Positions 60,140 through 64,000 of a stretch of DNA of 64,000 bases are shown piece after piece. The translations under genes were made by a program, and so were the position numbers. Position 1 is the stretch's first letter, and every line of letters starts with the position of its first letter. Source of the DNA: Epiperipatus broadwayi (taxonomy: Eukaryota; Onychophora; Udeonychophora; Euonychophora; Peripatidae); assembly GCA_028023455.1 (NCBI GenBank), contig JAQFVV010012489.1:2173881-2237880 (forward strand). The letters are read 5' to 3'. Below the pieces are notes generated by a model. It worked only from the letters and a program-made list of their open reading frames with translations, was not told the DNA's origin and searched no databases.

Positions 60140-62094
60140 CTGAAAACAAAGAAGTAAATTGAAGAAACTTTTTTTAAAATATTAACATTAAACAACATAT
60201 ACATTGCATGTGCACATAGTCATTATAACAATTGTACAAGTATATAAAAGTATACATTATATTAGTAAATGTAAAAGAGATTTGGATTCCAAATCAGTAG
60301 GCATAATAGACAAATATTTTTAACCATACCATAAGATCCTTTATTTGTAAATAAACACATTTTACATTACTATCATTACTAACTACTAACAAGCATAGCC
60401 ATGTTATCATGTCCAAAAAATAGACATCAAAAGACAAAATTTAAAAATCTATTTTGCAATAATATATAAACCAATCTATATACATTACTGGATTTAATCT
60501 GTTTTTCTGATATGTTACAATGTAGTCTTACAATTTCTGTAACATTTTTTTTTCAAAAGTCACCATCTTACATCTAATCTCAACCTTATTACTTTTTTCC
60601 CCAACAAACTCAGCATATCCTTTATAGCTTCTAATGCCATTTTCTAGAAATATGTGTTACTTTGTTCTAGCTTATCTGTTTTAATTCTCTCTACAACAAA
60701 TATAGTGCATTCAGTTCCCTAATATGTTTTTGCATACTGATGGTTATAGGTAACATTCTGCTTGATATAATACAATAGTGGAATAAAAGACTCTGGAGTT
60801 TAAGATCTACAAACCAGGGCCTAATGCTGTCATTTCTGATATTTAACTTCCTATAAACTCCTGAATAAGAAACTATATATTTATATTTTATTATGAGCTA
60901 CAAATTATTGCATAAATACACTGATATTAATAAATCCCTGATTGCACATTTCTAAATATTTCCAACTACTATTATATTGGCAACATGTATTTTTGAATGT
61001 ACATTAACGATTATGCTGGGTAAGCAGTTTTTTATGCTAACATATTGTAATGGTCAGATTTGTACATTCACGTAACAAAATGCAGTGTCCAGGTAAAATA
61101 CACCAAAGCTGACCAAAATGGGATGATGAGATTCTGAATCTGACTAAGCTTCAACTCATTTACCAGAACTCCATGATTTAACACCTTATGAATGATATTT
61201 CTGAGGTTAGACTTGGTCTCAATTAAACATGAGACTTGAGGAGAATTAGAAATTTAACTAGAACTTAAGGGTAAATAGGCTACGTATCATGCTAATTTAA
61301 CTTAACAAAAATAAGGCATATTCAACAAATAAAAATTATTAAAGAATTTGGAATGCTAGAAAACAGATGTGAAACAAATTTATATTTTAAATAAATTTAT
61401 TAAAACAATTAAATAATTCAAAGGAAACAAAATGACATTAATTATACAAGGTTAATATATGAATTAATGCACACAGACATTACATAGTGGATGAGACTAG
61501 ATTAATACAGTGATCCTATCTTAACCTATAAAATATATATATATGTTTGTGCAGTTAAAAAATCATGCCTATAATATTTTAATATATAAAATGTATTTTG
61601 CATTGATTTTTCAATGTTATAAGTGAATAATCTAGCCAAGATAATTACTACATACAATGCCAAGATGGCTGCTTTACATATTAACAACATGAGCAAATAG
61701 TAAGCTGAAGATGAACTCGGATATGCTTTAAACATGGTCTGGACCCTCATGTTTCAGTTCTAAAAAGTAACCATACCCAAACTAAAGTAGATGGAAATGG
61801 TCACCACTGCAAATCCATCAGAAGGCACAGCAAGACATAATGTACAAGTGTATTTAGTAAAGACACACTCGCAATGCCTAAGTAAAATACAAATGTATAT
61901 ATATATAAAATTAATTCTGCCTAAAAACAGATAGTGTCTATCTGCTAAATAACACAACCCAGTTCTTAAACTAGCATTATAATTATGCTAAATAAAAGGG
62001 CTAAACTAAATTATTAATCCAAGTTAAAATAATTGTGAGTAAAGAAAATTTGACAATGTAAATGAAAATGTATACTTTTCATATAATAAAGATA
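60140..62094 (-). other. Intron upstream of the first visible exon
   Basis: AT-rich intronic DNA. It contains a second copy (60765-60890) of the SINE-like repeat at 6885. Two hydrophobic minus-strand frames (61526-61957) do not match cyclase helices. Confidence 0.45.
60765..60890. repeat. SINE-like dispersed repeat, copy 2
   Basis: Partner of 6885-7005, same orientation, with a tagtggaataaaagactctg opening and a cttcctataaactcctgaa close. Confidence 0.35.
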
Positions 62095-62240
62095 TATATG
62101 AGAGATAGTGACCTGGGCGAACTGATGAGTGCTGGTTCAGCACAAAATTCATCTTGGAGATCATTTGTCTCTTATTATATCTATTTAAGTGAATTTAAAA
62201 AGAATGGGGCAGTATGGAGGTGTTTATTATATCTATAAGA
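62095..62240. repeat. Family D repeat, diverged copy
   Basis: Shares gaactgatgagtgctggttc and agcac.aaat with the other family members but has lost much of the distal part. It ends in gtatggaggtgtttattata, a word also found at 30933-30952. Confidence 0.55.
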
Positions 62241-64000
62241 TATTACACATGAGAAAGAGAAAGGTTAATAACTCCGTGTGTGTAAAATAAATAAAAAAAT
62301 CAGATATATTAATCTTTAACTGAGGTTTAAAGTTTATATTTGTGCTAGAGATAATCTCTAGTTTCGATAATGATTACTAATAATCATTATTGTATTTATC
62401 TAAAATGGATGGCATCAAAGTTGTGAGTGGAGGAAGTTTGACAATGATAAATGAAAATGTAACAAGTTAAAATACTGAATGTGCATATATAATCATAATT
62501 AAAAAGGGAACGTTTATTTGGTGGGTATCAATAAATATTAGCAAATATACTTTAATATCATCCCTAGCTAGCATATTACTTCCACTAACAGGTATCAAAA
62601 GTCATAATGTATAATAATTCTGACTAGGCAAACTACAATGGGTTATATTATAAATAAATCAATGATAATAATGAGCGCGTAATGATCGGTTAATATCTAA
62701 CGTACTAGAATTTCAAAACAGTGCTCAAGTATGGTGAGTAGCATTCTCCATTTTAATAATTTTCTCTCTGTGAAAAGTTTACTAAAACTCTAACATACAT
62801 TGTCTCAAAACACTTGGCATATTATAATATAAATAACTTAAATTGAGATAAAATAATTAAAATAATAAATATATAGGCATAACCATAGTACAAAAGAATT
62901 TAGATTAAGTAATTACAGTTAACTTAATTTAAAGAAGTAAATTATATTTATAGAGACAAATTCAGGCAAGATTTATACAGGTTTAGATTTATAAATGATT
63001 TTACTTTAAATAGATTCTTAAGAAATAAGAATAAATGTTCATTATATTTTATATAAGCTAGTTATAATTATTAAAATTAAAGGTTTAGAATTGATTAAGA
63101 GCTCTGTGGTTTTTGAAAAAAATATTACCAATCTTCTTTACTGCAGCTGGTATTTCAGGCACACCAGATAGTAGGCATAGTGGCACTCTTCTGTGGATAG
63201 ATCACATGGTTTAAGTTATCTTTTTTTTACAGCAGGCTGTGGCTAAAAATCTTCCATCTCCATGATGATGGTTACACCCTGTTGCAGCACGTAGGATGAG
63301 GTTCGAAATCACTATCTTTCTACAGAAAAAGCCCCCTAGTTCATCATTTCAAAGTTAAAATGGGCATTGATCCCGGTAGTTAAAATTTACAGAGTAAGGT
63401 TAAGAGTGTAAAAATATTGTATGATTATTATGGTATTATATGATTTTCAGATTCTATAATATTTTGTCAACAAGGTGCATTTAAAACTTGTAAATCCATT
63501 AGTACTTGTTTACTATCTTATTTTTTATTTATAAAATTGATTTAATTATTGTTTAAATTTAAAACCATGTATTTTAAATTTAACTTGGGCCATCTCAAAT
63601 TCCCTATAGACTGAATAGTTCCAGCTCAGTGGATTTTGTTATTTATAAAATACATTTTGAAAAAATATTATTGTAAAAATAAGATTTAAGAACCTCACTC
63701 ACACACTATATTAAACAGGTGCATAGTGGCATGATTTTGTTTACTACAACTTTAATTTAAAATTAAGAATTATTAAAACTTTTAAATAACATTTCTTTAT
63801 ATATGTATCATGGTGATAAAGATATGTGGATTTCATGCATATACATACGATTTCTAATATAAAATAACAAATTGAGTCATTTAACAAAATAAAATCCCTA
63901 ATTTAAAATATCTAAATTTAAAATAAAATATAGATGCTGTAATATATATAAACCAATGATATTACAGTCATTTATTCACATATATATGTGTGATGATATA
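62241..64000 (-). other. Intron or upstream gene region, mostly unassigned
   Basis: No cyclase exon found. Bases 63150-63380 are less AT-rich and include a B-box-like gatgaggttcgaaatcac, so they may be another SINE. The rest is AT-rich. Confidence 0.4.

Noticed and set aside
61526-61957. Two adjacent hydrophobic minus-strand frames upstream of the first cyclase exon
   Set aside because: Considered as further membrane exons. They show no cyclase helix signature or matching splice phase, and the frames are interrupted.
1-64000. CRISPR-like or bacterial gene clusters
   Set aside because: No regularly spaced repeats or dense operons. Repeats here are transposon-derived and the gene structure is eukaryotic.

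Overview
The window looks like nuclear DNA of a multicellular animal. It is very AT-rich, its one host gene has small exons with GT-AG junctions spread over introns of up to 15 kb, and the introns are packed with animal-type transposons (hAT, Tigger/pogo, Ty3, non-LTR elements, tRNA-derived SINEs, foldback elements). The encoded adenylyl cyclase resembles the invertebrate rutabaga / vertebrate ADCY1 group. An arthropod is the most likely host, but I cannot fix the lineage from this sequence.

The host gene is on the minus strand, roughly 60139 down to 10486. Eight exons encode the last ~1140 residues of a class III transmembrane adenylyl cyclase: transmembrane helices 10-12, the linker, the complete second catalytic domain (C2), and a very long C-terminal tail encoded in one exon. 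Phases agree at every junction. The promoter, N-terminus, first membrane cassette and C1 domain lie beyond base 64000. A tandem AATAAA signal follows the stop, and bases 1-10300 are downstream flank.

Intron contents, from low to high coordinates: intron 12904-17177 holds a decayed hAT transposase. Intron 17303-32224 holds a Ty3/gypsy retrotransposon with ~1.9 kb LTRs on the plus strand, a second decayed hAT transposase, a near-perfect 168-bp palindrome and a hAT-like terminus. Intron 32346-39285 has a SINE and a non-LTR reverse transcriptase remnant. Intron 39385-47071 has a SINE, a ~500-bp foldback element and a smaller palindrome. Intron 47627-57569 has a Tigger/pogo transposase remnant, a MITE, a non-LTR C-terminal fragment, hAT-like termini and local duplications. 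Intron 57706-59882 has a second copy of the same non-LTR family. The 3' flank carries three further inverted-repeat elements.

I found no CRISPR array, rRNA, functional tRNA or bacterial-type operon, and no convincing new multi-gene system. The observations most worth following are the long palindromic/foldback elements, the unusual cyclase tail (basophilic Ser motifs, acidic end, possible PDZ ligand), and a retrotransposon with very similar LTRs but many frame breaks and a heptad-repeat coiled-coil ORF before its capsid.
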